A stretch of 64,000 nucleotides of DNA from Angiostrongylus vasorum (taxonomy: Eukaryota; Nematoda; Chromadorea; Rhabditida; Metastrongylidae): assembly GCA_018806985.1 (NCBI GenBank), contig JADANN010000364.1:1302001-1366000 (forward strand), read 5' to 3'. Numbering within the stretch: position 1 is the first letter of the stretch; each line of letters opens with the position of its first letter. The translations under genes were made by a program, and so were the position numbers. Of this stretch, positions 12,901 through 21,959 are shown piece after piece. Under the pieces are notes generated by a model. The model saw only the letters and a list, made by a program, of their open reading frames with translations. It was not told the origin of the DNA and made no database searches.

Positions 12901-15900
12901 ATTCCCGTTGAGCAAACATGAGGTATTGTTCTACTCTTTTATGCCAGTGAAACTGACGTTTCAGCGGATTTCGCTTTTCCCTCATACCTGGAGGGATAGG
13001 GTTGATCGCAATTTGCCCAGCCAAACGCCTCTATAATCAAGCAGAGAAAGTGCTAAACCAAGATTCCAGTGGCACTGAACACAAACTGGTTTCTTTACAC
13101 AATCACCGCTTTCCATGAGTCTGCTACTGAGTGTGTAACGTGGAGACCGATTGCATAGAGCTCAAATGGAAGCGTAATGCGCTTCTTACCCTAAAATAAC
13201 AGTCTTAAATACTGTCGGATATCACGCGTGATTATGAGGCATTCATCCCCACGGTTCATTTTCGGATTCCTGGAATGTATCCGAGTGATTCGAGAGTTTT
13301 GCGCCCTGGTGTTTTCGATTCCTTTGCAAGGATGCTAGCTTCTAACTTCAAAATCTTCCCTGTTATGTCTCTGTGTCCTGTTCGCATGGAGTATTTGGTT
13401 TAACTTTAAGCGCGACTACATGTTCTTTTTTACACGGACGCAGAGTGGTTTACCCGCTTCACCAATGTAGTGGTCCTCGCACGCTTAACAAGGGATCAGG
13501 CTTTACCGTACTGGAACTCACTCAATCGTTGTCTCCACCGTTTGGGCATATATGAAATATTGCGTTCTGCACAGATGGTCATGCAGGCAGTTGCGAACTA
13601 ACTGGCGTCGCAGAGTGCTCGGTGGTATTTCAATTACTGTTCCCGATTTCTCTAACCCGACCTTTCTTAAACAATGTTTTATAGCAGCACTTATTTCATC
13701 TGAAATGAAGGGCTGGATAAATGAGACCTTGTTATCTCTAGTGTTGTCGTTTGGAAGCTTGGGTTTTTCCCTATATGCTTCGAGGAGCTACAGTTTCGTA
13801 GCCATTAGAAATGGCTATTTGCCGAGACAATCCGGAATTCCAACTTCTGCTTTCCCTCCTATTCACACGCTGGTGGCTGCTCGAAACATATTTCTTACTG
13901 TGTGACAGGTGAGAGGAGAGGTAATGAACCAGTGTGTTTTGCTGCTTGGCTTTCGGTATCACTTTGTTATATATATCCGTTTTTTGGATAGGTTGGTTTG
14001 AACTTTCACAAATTTAAGCAAGTTTTTTTCGGTTTTTCTCGGATAAACTTAATGTATTCTGACTGCTCATTTAATAACTCAATACATTTATCCATTTCCT
14101 TTTGTGTGACAAAGCAATCATCTTACAGTAGAGTAGCGGCCCAGAGATCGGTTACTGGTGCTTCAACCTTAGATATAAATGCAATAGCATGGCTTGGTGC
14201 CAGTCGTTGTCCCATTGCAAATCCTATCATTTGTGCGTAATACCTCTCGGACCATCTGAAGATTGAGCAATTTAACCTTTAAGAGTGTCATCAACTGCTG
14301 AACCGTGAAGCTTTACATGTTTATTGCTCCTTCGCGTTGTATAAGAAGTTCGATAACGGAGTCATTCTGACACGTTTGTATAAAGGGCGGTAACGTCAAG
14401 GGACTCCATCACGTACCGCGCTGCTACGGCCGCTCGTTAGGTGTGCGGTCCAGGAACATTTGGGTGTTCGTTAGATGGGCTGGAATGTGTTTTAAACAAC
14501 TGGATATGTATTAGGATTAAAAACCGCGTTGTTCTACCTGTTGGGCCGTCTACACAGCTAATACTAGGGTCTACCCTTAAATAACGATCATCAGGCACAA
14601 AATCATCACTGGAGACTAACTTGTGAGTTTTTGGTAAATAATTAAGTCGCTACATGTTAGCAATTCAACTTTGAGTTCAGAGATAACTGATGGTTTCAAC
14701 CTAGCCGCTTTTCCCATTTCTGGCCCATTCGTTGTTTAATTTTTCGGAATTGACTTTTAAACTGCTTCTTAAACGATGGTCGATAAAGGGAAGCATCTTC
14801 AAGATTCTTTTCCATTATCTCAAGATCTAACTGATGAGGAATTGCTTCAAACTCTCCACCGTTATCACTAACGGATAGTCTTGTGTTTTGCAACCTTCTT
14901 GACTCTCGTACCTCCCGCATACAACATTTTTGCATTTCTGTGGGTTGCAACGATATCTTTTCGCGCGATAATGATTAAGGGCTTTAAAAGTTTCCGTCTC
15001 GTAATCATCCGAAACTTAACGTCTACTTCACTATTGGGTTCTTGTTGTCGAGAAAACTATTAAGGAAATAGTGGAATTGGTAATCCTCCTTGTTCTTGTT
15101 AGCTCATATTTACGATTTATCTCTAGCTTTCTTGCGGAGTCTACCTTTGAAGTTCAAGTTAACTACACGCGAGCTTACACAGTGATACTTTTAGAAATGG
15201 GTTCACATCATGGGAAACCTAAACCCAATTCAAATAAGAATTCTAGTGCACTACAAAGAAGCTATTTTGTGTTCAATATGATTGCAATCTTGGTTTAGTA
15301 CCTTCTCTGTTTGGTTATGGAGGTGTTTGACTGGGTAGATTGCGATTAAAATTGACCCTTCCAGGGTCTGAGGAAGGCGAAATCCGCCGAAACGTCAGCT
15401 TTACCGGAATGAAGAGCAAAAATAACACCTCGTGTTTGCTGAACAAGGATGCAAGAGGTTATTCGATCAAAACCGAGGTTAGCAGAAAATTGCTCTTGGG
15501 TTTTCGCTGGATTTGCAATGCTGAGTGAAGCTAACTGGTGCTCGGAGTGGTTAAGGCTCTTGGAAAAATCAAACGTCTAGGTAGCAGTGAACCACCACTG
15601 CAGTTGTTTTCTTCATCAAACCGGTTGCCTTACATGCATGGTGGAAAAGCTAGTCCCCTTGGTGTCAAAGACATATAGAAACGATGCAGCAACATTTCAG
15701 CGCTCCATACCGTTCATGTGTCTGAATCTTAGGGAACTCCAAGTTTGTGGTGAGTCTCTTGCAAAAATGAATGTTGAGGTTGTAGTGAACCTTTGATGGT
15801 CTTTTGTGAGAGTAGAGTCTTTTGACAGTGAATGGTGGTTGAGAAAATGCTTCGGCATAAGTATAAATCTTAAAAGAGACGATATCTGTGTAATCGAGAA

Positions 15901-18900
15901 ATTTCGACTAGCGCATCGAAAAAAAGAAGAAAAAAAGATTCGTCTTACATCACATGAGTATTTCACGATAAAAGATAAAGAAGGAAATGAAGCATGGAAT
16001 TGGAGAACACAGCATAATATATATTCCGGAGATATGTACAAGTTGATCATCGAGCTTACAGGGACAACTGAAAGACCATGGACAAACCAGGGGTTACGTA
16101 GCAGGCTCGACTTTGTTAGGCATCTAGCTGATTCTAACACATCTTCAGACATCAAGATCTATCTGTGCTCAAAGTTATGCAGATCAACAAAAAATAACTC
16201 CGAGAATATAACGAAAACGGAAATTTGCAGCCAGCGAAAGTTCATCGAGCGTCGTCTCCTCCACCTAAACCGAATGTGCCACTACCAGTCAGTGGAGGAA
16301 GAAGTGTGATCAAAGTAACAAAAGAAGAACAAGAGGTAAAAAGCGCTCGATTTGATTTATTCGAAAAGTTTTCTATTTATATTTCTTTCATTTAACACAA
16401 CCCATCTTGCACATCTACTCGGCGAATCCTAGCACTTTTGCATTCGATTCGTCTCCTTTGCGTCCCTCATACACGAAGGTCTTCGAATCACTTTTTTGCA
16501 GAAGACCTTTTGTGGATGATGGATGCGAGAAAACGAATCGAAATTGAGAAGTACTGGGGATCCGAACAGAAGATATGAAAGAAAAATAAAAAAGACAAAT
16601 GGGTTCACTGCAACGGCGTAATTAAGGAAGATTCGGATACGGACGAGAGTCGGACGGTGTCAATTTTCATCGACAGAATATACATTCCTGAGTGCTCACG
16701 TCTTCTACAGCATTCCTATGATGATATCAAAGTCTACGTGGACTGGTAACGTTCTTTTTTCTCTTAATTGTTTCGATGTTTGACATTTTACAAACCATCG
16801 TAAAGCATTAACAAAAGAAAGTTTTCCAAAACTTCACTGTGTTTGTTGGCAAAGAGTGTGAAGACTTTAGCTGTTCGTCAGAAAGAGGAAAAAGGTGTGG
16901 AATTAATGGGTGTACTTCAGGTTCTTCCTAGACTATCCCTTAGAAGAGTCCAGAACGCCAAAAAGCAATTAAGCTGCCACGAATCCCAGACTCTCCAGGA
17001 ATATTTGCATGCAAAAAGGTAAGGATAGAGTGTGACTGGAATCGTACAATCGTAAAAGAGACAGATAAGGTTTCTTTTTCAAAAGAACGTTTGGATGAAT
17101 ATTTATAATACTAATGGATTAATACAGTAATTTTTAGTATTTCATATGGATTTATAGTGAGAGGGTGCAAAATATTAGGGGTAAATGAACACGTTTCGAA
17201 ATTAAGTAATTAGTTTCTGAAAAAATTAAGTCAATATAAGAAATAACTATGAAATTTACAACTACGATGATGCTGAGATATTCGCAAAACTTGAAGCCTG
17301 GGTCAGGTCGAACAACGATTTCTCTTATCGCAGCTCACGCACTACACACTGCGCCACGGAGGTCCTTGCTATGCGTTTCTCTCAGCCAGTTTTCTACCTT
17401 ACGCTGCCATCAGCAATCACCCGTTAGCGGGATTGATCTGGGAAGCACAAATCGGCATTGAAACCAGTTAAGCTGAGGGGTGTAGTCGAAATTACAATGT
17501 TAACCTTTTTATTTTCTACCTGCTACAATATTCTCCGGCAGCGTGTGATGTGAATTACAACCACAATGATGATGAGATATTCGCAAAACTTGGATCCCGA
17601 GCCGGACCAAACCACGATTTCTCTTTCCAAGGGCTGTCTGGCCCAAGGACGAAGTTTTGCGAGTATCTAAGCATCACTGTGGTTGCAAATCAGTTCCCTG
17701 CGGGAAAAAATTATATTAGGCAGAAAACAGAAAAGGTTAACATTATGAAATTTACCACTGAAAAGAGTTTATTTGAAAATTCGCTTATCACAGAGAAATC
17801 TGATACCTGATGCGCTGAGCGATATTTTCCTTCATTAAACAACTGTATATTTTATGAATCTTGGATCGATTACCCTAGTACCACTTTTTTCCGCGTGCAA
17901 GGAAATACCGGCCCTCAAATGATTCTCGAAGTCTTCATTGGAAAACAAGAAGCTTTACCTGAATTTTAAGATAAGAAGACCTTTAACCAACCATTGGTTA
18001 AAGATGTACTCAAAGCACAGTGCTTCTAACCGGTTAGATTTAAGCACGAGTATGTCGTCCCATAACAATTTGTACGAAAAAAAAGTACAGTACTCTATTT
18101 CCGTAACTTGTATTCCGGTATTCATGAATCCTCTAAACATATCTTCAGCACCACTATGAATACTGAAGATTTCCTGTGCTAGTGGTTTTTTGCGGTACTT
18201 GAGAAAAGGTTGGTGAGCAAAAAGTCCCACAAGTCTTCTAGATGGCGCAAAATACCGTACCTTAACAGTTTTTCCGCTGCTTCGGTTTATGTTAGACGCA
18301 GGCACAGCAATTCTTGATTATTTCTCGATTTCTTGGCAGTACTTCTTTCCCTCGTATTGGTTCCGACAACATGAATCAGTGAGTGCTTCTACCTGCTACA
18401 CACGAGGAAGTGATCTTGATTCGTCCGCTGATTTTTTTCCTGCAGCATTGGATTCGTATAGTTATTCTACAGAAATTCGTCTGTTATCATGCAGAAATCG
18501 TTTTTTTCTTCATTCAGCGCAGTGCAATCATATAGTGAGTTGTTTCTTTGCATAGGAAAAGTTCAGGAGGGAATCCATGACACCGGCTGTTCAGTTAATG
18601 ATACATTTTTTCTATCAAATTATTTGATTTCCTGATTCGATTAACATGTTTTGAAGCGCTTATTCTATACTTACGCCTAGTTCTTCCATAAGCTTGCAAA
18701 CCTTTGTAAACTTCCATACTCTCATATCCGTCACAAGACTTTCTAATGTGTTTTGGCATACCAGTTAACAGTTCCGTCGCCAGACAAAATGTTAGTACTG
18801 TGATTCGTCTTTTCTGGCTTATCTTAGTTACTTGAATACTTGGATGGCCCCGTCCTCACTTGTTGTGCGTGCCCCATCATGGGGTTTTGCTGGTTTAACG

Positions 18901-21094
18901 TTGTGGTTCCCTAAGTCCCGAGGTCAGCATGCTCGAAGTCTGTTCCAGGTGGTTACCACCGCAGGCAGCCGCCGCCCTCATGGACCAGAGGGAGATTTGC
19001 CACCGTGCAACTAGTTTGATACCAGGACGGTGATGGAACCTGGTATTAGTTTACTCTTAGCTGGGCTTCCTGACTGAAACGCCGGACTCTTCAGCTTGGG
19101 AGACCCGGTTTGGGGGGGATGAATCCCCCTGTTCTACATCACAGCCCAACACCCAAGAACACCTCCCAGCCACAATGAGGCAGATAAACCGTTAGGAGAT
19201 TGTGCCTTCTGCTTCATCTGCAATTTCAAACTAGTGAAATAGTTTCTATAACTTTGTTTTTTTCCTATGTTTAGCGAGATGGTCTGGACTGAAGAAAGAT
19301 TTCCATAATAATACTAAGAAAAGGTGTCGAATGCAATTTTCAGCATAAAATGGTAGATAAGCAAGCACAAACGCACAAAGCATTGCATAAGGTAGTGAAA
19401 TCTTGAGACACGAAGTCGATATTGTCTTAATTTAATTAGTACGCCCACAAGTGGTTGATCTTAAAAGTTCTCGTTGCGGATGTCTTGGCGATATCGTGAT
19501 CTTGAGCGACACAGATTCTGGTCGAATCTGTAAAAGTGGTTCCTTTCAGTACGGAGTCGTTGTTGTGGATTCAAACCGTATCAGTTCCTACCGTCTTTTT
19601 TGAGCTTGTTAGTAAATCATGATATTGTATCTACTTGTCCCGAGATTGCATGAAAGTCAGTTTAAAAAAGGGATTGGCAGTGTTTCTGCAAAAAATCTGG
19701 GATTAAAAAATCAATCGAACTCATCAAAAGATGCGAGACCATGTTAATACCACTGCATATATTCTTCAGATCTTGCACAATCCCAAACCAAGTAATCACC
19801 GTTGATACAAATCTTATATATGTTATATGTAGGCTCTTAAAGAAATATGACATCTGGTGAAAAAATCTTTCCATTGTTGATTTCTGTGTTGCATGACTTA
19901 TTCGATCATGTACAATGGGAGATTTCAAGCGGATTCAAGCAGTAAGACACAAATGCATAATTCCTTCAAAAGAAGAATTTTTAAAGAATTTCAACTTTCG
20001 CGACGTCGTGTCGCCTTGCTACAGCAGTGGTTGGAGCTGGGGAATCGGCTGGACTTCACGCTAGTGACAGAAGGTGACGACAGTGAAGAGTTGGCCGTCG
20101 CACAACTGGAACTCAGTCAAACGGGCTCCGACCGGACAACCACTATCCAGTGTGAGTGTGACCGATTTGAACGACTTCTTCGTTAGGACGAAGTAACTTT
20201 CTGATGATTGGTATGCTCATTACTTCGAGAAACCGGATATATTCCGCTAAATAGTGGGTGGCACACTATTACTTTGATAGTCAAACTAATTGCAAGCATG
20301 TCGGCATTCTTTTGCGCTTTCTTTTTCGCAAAGTGGACTGAGCGAAATGTTCGTAATCTTTCCGATAGTAAAAAAAAGCTCTTCCAACTCTTTAATATTT
20401 TTTTTATATTATCTTTGGAACTTCTAGAAATCAATTCTGTTTTTTAAAATTTTTAATACGTGTCGTTTACAAAAGCTAAAAAAGCTCTGGGCGTTGATCA
20501 ATCCCTCAGGGATACGCCATGCATTCGGTTTCATTAAGCATCATTTGGAGGTGACTGAATGCATAACTGGACTATACAATGATTCGCGGCGGCCTGCTGA
20601 TGTATCGAGACAATACTGCTATCCTCCCAGACAAGTCTGTTACCAATTTGCCGACCCCGGGGGATGAAAGCCTTGGTGGGCCGTGGGCGCGGGAATCGAG
20701 CCCATGTGTATTGCAGGTCGCCTTTCGACCACAGCGCCACACGTGCCCATAAGTGTCGTTTAGGCTTCAATATTTTTTAGGTTTACATTGTTACAGATGT
20801 GCTCGATTTCTATATTTAAGGAGTTTTTACTCTTAATCTGGTTAGGTTTCATTTAAACCAATACCAGTACAAAACCTGCACCTTTAACGTTTGCAAATAG
20901 TTCCGACGTTTCATTAGAAATGACCATCCTATATACTACTTTAGTACAAATCTTTTATTGCAGTTTTGGACATCAACGGCGAGCACTTTGCCGACCTTGA
21001 TCTCGTCATCTCTTACTCATCTCAGATTTTCGACTGCTTAAAAAACTTGACCAATGACTGCGTGATAAGAAAAATGCTCAGCACAAAGCACTGA
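831..21094 (+). CDS. mks-5: RPGRIP1L/MKS-5-like ciliary transition-zone protein, 3' part, multi-exon
   Basis: Twelve exons were assembled by hand from splice signals and reading frame: 831-984, 1167-1317, 1385-1519, 1861-2001, 5852-6024, 6303-6478, 6891-7015, 16231-16335, 16502-16745, 16921-17018, 19987-20151 and 20964-21094. The first four make a C2 domain with the RPGRIP1-family hallmarks (RCTGL start, [31 protein letters not shown], then a VNVMWK strand). The last four match the C-terminal RPGR-interaction domain ([62 protein letters not shown]). Family members scaffold the ciliary transition zone; in C. elegans the orthologue is MKS-5. The N-terminal coiled-coil part is not seen and may lie left of the window. 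Four exons have single-base frame problems, so this is either a decaying gene or an assembly with indels. The introns are swollen by retroelements. Confidence 0.75.
1167..1317 (+). CDS. mks-5: mks-5-like exon b: C2 core, one base short
   Basis: It follows an AATTTCAG acceptor and ends at a GTGAGT donor. The beginning reads [11 protein letters not shown] and the end reads [18 protein letters not shown] then [10 protein letters not shown], in a frame shifted by one. The switch fits one missing T in the T6 run at 1196-1201. The exon is 151 bases where 152 (or 149) would keep frame. Confidence 0.65.
1385..1519 (+). CDS. mks-5: mks-5-like exon c: C2 domain
   Basis: Forty-five clean codons between an AAG acceptor and a GTATTT donor, phase 0 on both sides. 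It reads [20 protein letters not shown] and then [19 protein letters not shown]. The PL-PLA-NK-IKG-FE pattern is typical of the RPGRIP1/RPGRIP1L C2 domain. Confidence 0.75.
1861..2001 (+). CDS. mks-5: mks-5-like exon d: end of C2 domain
   Basis: Forty-seven codons after TTTTCTAG and before a GTACGT donor, phase 0 both sides. It contains [18 protein letters not shown], the last C2 strand (V-V-W-K), then a polar tail. Confidence 0.72.
2600..2725 (-). repeat. Degraded SINE-1 fragment
   Basis: Shows diverged matches to the middle of the SINE-1 family of this window (GATTTGCCCACACCGGAGCG..AAGGCTTG) and a decayed A-box end. It lies just 3' of an RTE fragment in intron 1861/5852. Confidence 0.5.
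2750..4400 (-). mobile_element. RTE-type non-LTR retrotransposon fragment (5' region and endonuclease)
   Basis: Minus-strand pieces match the RTE copy at 8.05-11.46 kb: a 5' untranslated stretch (about 4130-4400), an apurinic-type endonuclease start ([17 protein letters not shown] near 3830) and the endonuclease-RT linker (about 2880-3180). Frames are broken and the RT core is absent. It sits antisense in an intron of the mks-5-like gene. Confidence 0.75.
4650..4880. repeat. SINE-2 family copy
   Basis: Shares with copies at 17.2, 28.7 and 47.1 kb the order: AAATCGACATTGGAGCTAG, a T-rich TTTTAACTTTCCTGTTCTGCC stretch, GGCAGCGTGCGATG, then ATACAACCA..GATGCTGAGATATG. Sequence is diverged. A related piece starts near 4480. 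Confidence 0.6.
4970..5105 (+). repeat. tRNA-like SINE-2 copy with A and B boxes
   Basis: TTGGTGTAGTGGATAGC resembles a pol III A box and GCGGGTTCGAACCC a B box, 35-40 bases apart. No acceptor-stem pairing flanks them, and the 3' side runs into the SINE-2 sequence (CTGAGAATCTCTGTGGTTGT), so this is a SINE head and not a tRNA gene. Confidence 0.55.
5110..5850. other. Intron sequence without assigned feature
   Basis: Part of the intron before the exon at 5852. ORFs of about 100 codons on both strands near 5300-5616 overlap each other and show no recognisable domain, so they are not called. Confidence 0.35.
5852..6024 (+). CDS. mks-5: mks-5-like exon e: Ser/Thr/acid-rich linker
   Basis: Begins after GCTTTCAG in phase 0 and ends at GTGAGT in phase 2, which fits the next exon. 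The peptide is low complexity ([19 protein letters not shown], then [14 protein letters not shown]). A competing minus-strand ORF over the same bases is probably a shadow, because splice sites and phases support the plus strand. Confidence 0.62.
6303..6478 (+). CDS. mks-5: mks-5-like exon f: Ser-rich linker
   Basis: Follows TTTTTTTAAG and ends before GTGAGT. Phase 2 in, phase 1 out, matching both neighbours. It encodes [20 protein letters not shown] and more serine-rich sequence, expected to be disordered. Confidence 0.62.
6891..7015 (+). CDS. mks-5: mks-5-like exon g: acidic linker
   Basis: Follows TTTCTTAG and ends before GTATAA. It reads [20 protein letters not shown] then [20 protein letters not shown]. 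Phase 1 in, phase 0 out. The next exon is 9.2 kb away, across an intron holding RTE and Penelope-like elements. Confidence 0.62.
7110..7412 (-). repeat. SINE-1 copy
   Basis: A full-looking copy of the tRNA-derived family, read on the minus strand: an A-box-like start near 7410 (TGTGGCGTAGTGG), a damaged B-box region, the conserved body (TTGCCGACCCCGGAGAGACG in the plus sense) and the 3' end at the AAAAAGCTTT side near 7115. Confidence 0.7.
9287..10030 (+). pseudogene. RTE ORF segment: end of endonuclease and linker before RT
   Basis: A 247-codon open piece of the RTE protein. It covers the lysine-rich linker after the endonuclease, the motif-0 region and [16 protein letters not shown] at the RT start. 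The upstream endonuclease is in other frames and the downstream RT is shifted near 10020-10105. Confidence 0.8.
10674..11207 (+). pseudogene. RTE ORF segment: RT thumb and C-terminal region
   Basis: A 177-codon open piece after the FADD box: [52 protein letters not shown] and [16 protein letters not shown]. These are the usual RTE order downstream of the catalytic box. A frameshift near 11190-11210 separates it from the last 80 codons. Confidence 0.8.
11484..12030. repeat. Head-to-head inverted pair of SINE-2 copies
   Basis: The left arm (about 11484-11730) reads GATGCTGAGATACTTGCGAA.., GTTCACCACCACACCATGCG.. and AAATCGGCAACGAACTCAGT. The right arm (about 11770-12030) is its diverged reverse complement: CTCGTTGCCGATTTGGGCTG.., CCATGGTGTGGTGGTGAACG.., GAGTTTTGCAAATATCTCA. 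The right arm carries A-box-like TGGTGTGGTGG. It lies directly after the 3' end of the RTE copy. Confidence 0.75.
12031..13170. other. Intron sequence, one motif-bearing repeat
   Basis: No gene recognised. A copy of the recurring CTGACGTTTC..TTCGC repeat lies near 12950-13000 (CTGACGTTTCAGCGGATTTCG). An 84-codon ORF at 12619-12873 has a hydrophobic stretch but no known domain. Confidence 0.4.
13180..15070 (-). mobile_element. Penelope-like retroelement (RT plus GIY-YIG-type C terminus), degraded
   Basis: Read on the minus strand, pieces fall in Penelope order. There is [20 protein letters not shown] (near 14850), [11 protein letters not shown] (near 14395), an [14 protein letters not shown] region (near 13960-14010), then [16 protein letters not shown] (near 13580-13620) and [17 protein letters not shown] (near 13240). 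NPKMNR-EC is typical of the endonuclease tail of Penelope-like elements. Stops and shifts occur throughout. It is antisense in the mks-5-like intron. Confidence 0.72.
14696..14950 (-). pseudogene. Penelope-like ORF piece, N-terminal side of RT
   Basis: An 84-codon open segment containing [20 protein letters not shown] and [20 protein letters not shown], which corresponds to the conserved region just before the Penelope RT core. It is followed downstream by stops. Confidence 0.65.
15310..15520. repeat. Copy of the CGTCAGC-motif MITE-like repeat
   Basis: GGTTATGGAGGTGTTTGACTG.., TTGACCCTTCCAGGGTCTGAG.. and GCCGAAACGTCAGCTTTACC. The same order is seen at 27.1, 37.1 and 55.6 kb. It ends near AACCGAGGTTAGCAGAAAATTGCT. 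Confidence 0.65.
15806..16309 (+). other. Unidentified 167-codon ORF
   Basis: One of the longest open frames outside the clear TE copies. It is lysine/glutamate rich, with no signal peptide, membrane segment or domain I recognise. It runs into the mks-5-like exon at 16231 in a different frame, so the two cannot both be used as read here. It could be an unspliced exon of another frame or chance. Confidence 0.25.
16231..16335 (+). CDS. mks-5: mks-5-like exon h: proline-rich linker
   Basis: Thirty-five codons after AATTTGCAG and before GTAAAA, phase 0 in and out. It reads [19 protein letters not shown]. It overlaps the end of an ORF in another frame (15806-16309). Confidence 0.58.
16502..16745 (+). 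CDS. mks-5: mks-5-like exon i: start of RPGR-interaction-type domain
   Basis: After TTTTTTGCAG and before GTAACG. It contains [19 protein letters not shown] and [11 protein letters not shown], matching the first strands of the RPGRIP1 C-terminal domain. The frame carries a TGA at 16576-16578 beside A-rich runs, and the exon is one base short for the phase set by its neighbours. Confidence 0.65.
16921..17018 (+). CDS. mks-5: mks-5-like exon j: RPGR-interaction-type domain
   Basis: After GTACTTCAG and before GTAAGG. It gives [16 protein letters not shown], then after a one-base shift near 16969-16971 [16 protein letters not shown]. The FL-P-EES-TP-S pattern is the family signature. The exon has one base too many for its phases. 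Confidence 0.68.
17220..17700. repeat. Two SINE-2 copies in tandem
   Basis: Two AACTACGATGATGCTGAGAT-type segments (17258 and about 17560) are separated by the body (GATTGATCTGGGAAGCACAA.., CAGTTAAGCTGAGG) and a T-rich stretch. The second is followed by an inverted fragment (GTTTTGCGAGTATCTAAGCA) near 17655. Inside intron 17019-19986. Confidence 0.65.
18830..19205 (+). repeat. Repeat C copy (about 380 bp dispersed repeat)
   Basis: It starts CTTGAATACTTGGATGGCCC.., has GTCCCGAGGTCAGC, CCACCGCAGGCAGCCGCCGC and CTTGGGAGACCC in the middle, and ends CAGCCACAATGAGGCAG. Four other copies occur at 24.9, 33.1, 35.5 and 46.0 kb. No ORF or clear terminal repeat is seen. Confidence 0.75.
19987..20151 (+). 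CDS. mks-5: mks-5-like exon k: RPGR-interaction-type domain
   Basis: Starts in one frame as NFNFRDVVS and continues in another as [20 protein letters not shown], so one base appears lost near 20010-20025. It ends at a GTGAGT donor, with phase 1 if the lost base is counted, and that fits the last exon. Confidence 0.66.
20465..20755 (-). repeat. SINE-1 copy
   Basis: The body GGGCGTTGATCAATCCCTC.., GACAAGTCTGTTACCAATTTG and a final CCACAGCGCCACACGTGCCC give, on the minus strand, an A box (TGTGGCGCTGTGG). It lies in the intron between the last two mks-5-like exons. Confidence 0.72.
20964..21094 (+). CDS. mks-5: mks-5-like terminal exon
   Basis: After TTTTATTGCAG. The two leading bases complete the split codon and the exon reads [20 protein letters not shown] through to a TGA at 21092-21094. 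LD-GE-ADLDL corresponds to the last strand of the RPGRIP1-family C-terminal domain. Confidence 0.7.
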
Positions 21095-21420
21095 CATTTG
21101 CTTCCTTATACCGTTCGTTCACTATTTGAATGTGTATTGTAAGACAACCCAAGACAAAATAACATGGAAGAAATCCATGGAAATTTCTCGACACTAAAGG
21201 GAAATTGTGCGGGAAAATTTGCAATGCAGCTCATTAAAACCAGCTGTATAGTCAAAATAACCTATGGAACCATTCTTCATAGAGTACCTAAAGCACGTAC
21301 TACTAAAGTCTCCGCCTGTCGTTGTTGATTTTTAAGAACCGATCGTGTGGGATAAATATCTTCGATTATTACGTATTCGCCACATCTGAGTTTAGACAGA
21401 ATGGCATATGCAGCATCATC
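21095..21420. other. Region just 3' of the mks-5-like stop codon
   Basis: No gene recognised. AAGACAAAATAACATGG near 21150 could lie in the 3' untranslated region, but no canonical AATAAA was found close to the stop. Confidence 0.35.
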
Positions 21421-21424
21421 TGTC

Positions 21425-21905
21425 ATCCCTTTGATTGTCGAGTAACTCGGGTGGGCCCATTAAACCTTCCATTTCTCCTTCTCGCGTGCAACAGTACCCC
21501 AGGTGGGCTCTGCTCATACTCGATGGGCATCCTATCCTTCGCTTTGGGTTTTCGTGAAAAAACTCTGACCTTCGGGTGGTTGGTCTTCCTGCTATGAAGT
21601 TGACATGCCGAGAAATCCAGTCGCTAGCAGCTCTCGACCACGTTAAGACGCATCGCCCCGCCCACCTTGCGCCCCTGATTTTTTGATCGTTGACGCAGGT
21701 CCGAGCTTCGGATCCACTAGATTACTTGCGTGATACAGAACACTCCTAGCATCGTCTTTCCCACTGCGTATTCAATAACGCTGCGTGGTCTTTCATTCCG
21801 TTTACGTGCAACAGGTTTCAAAGGGACATGTTAGGCAGGAAGAATCATGAAGTCGAAAAGGTGGGCACGGAGTCGGCTGTCCTTTCTTCTCCTCACTACA
21901 TCTTC
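21425..21905 (-). mobile_element. RTE 3'-end fragment
   Basis: On the minus strand it encodes the C-terminal tail of the RTE family (RSEFFHENPKRRIGCPSS, then GPPELLDNQRDDR and a stop), equivalent to [13 protein letters not shown] at the end of the 8-11 kb copy. It is 5'-truncated, as expected for incomplete reverse transcription. Confidence 0.72.
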
Positions 21906-21959
21906 GATTGAAGCATTTTAAACCCACAATTTGACAGTTCCATTTCTTTCTTAAAACCA

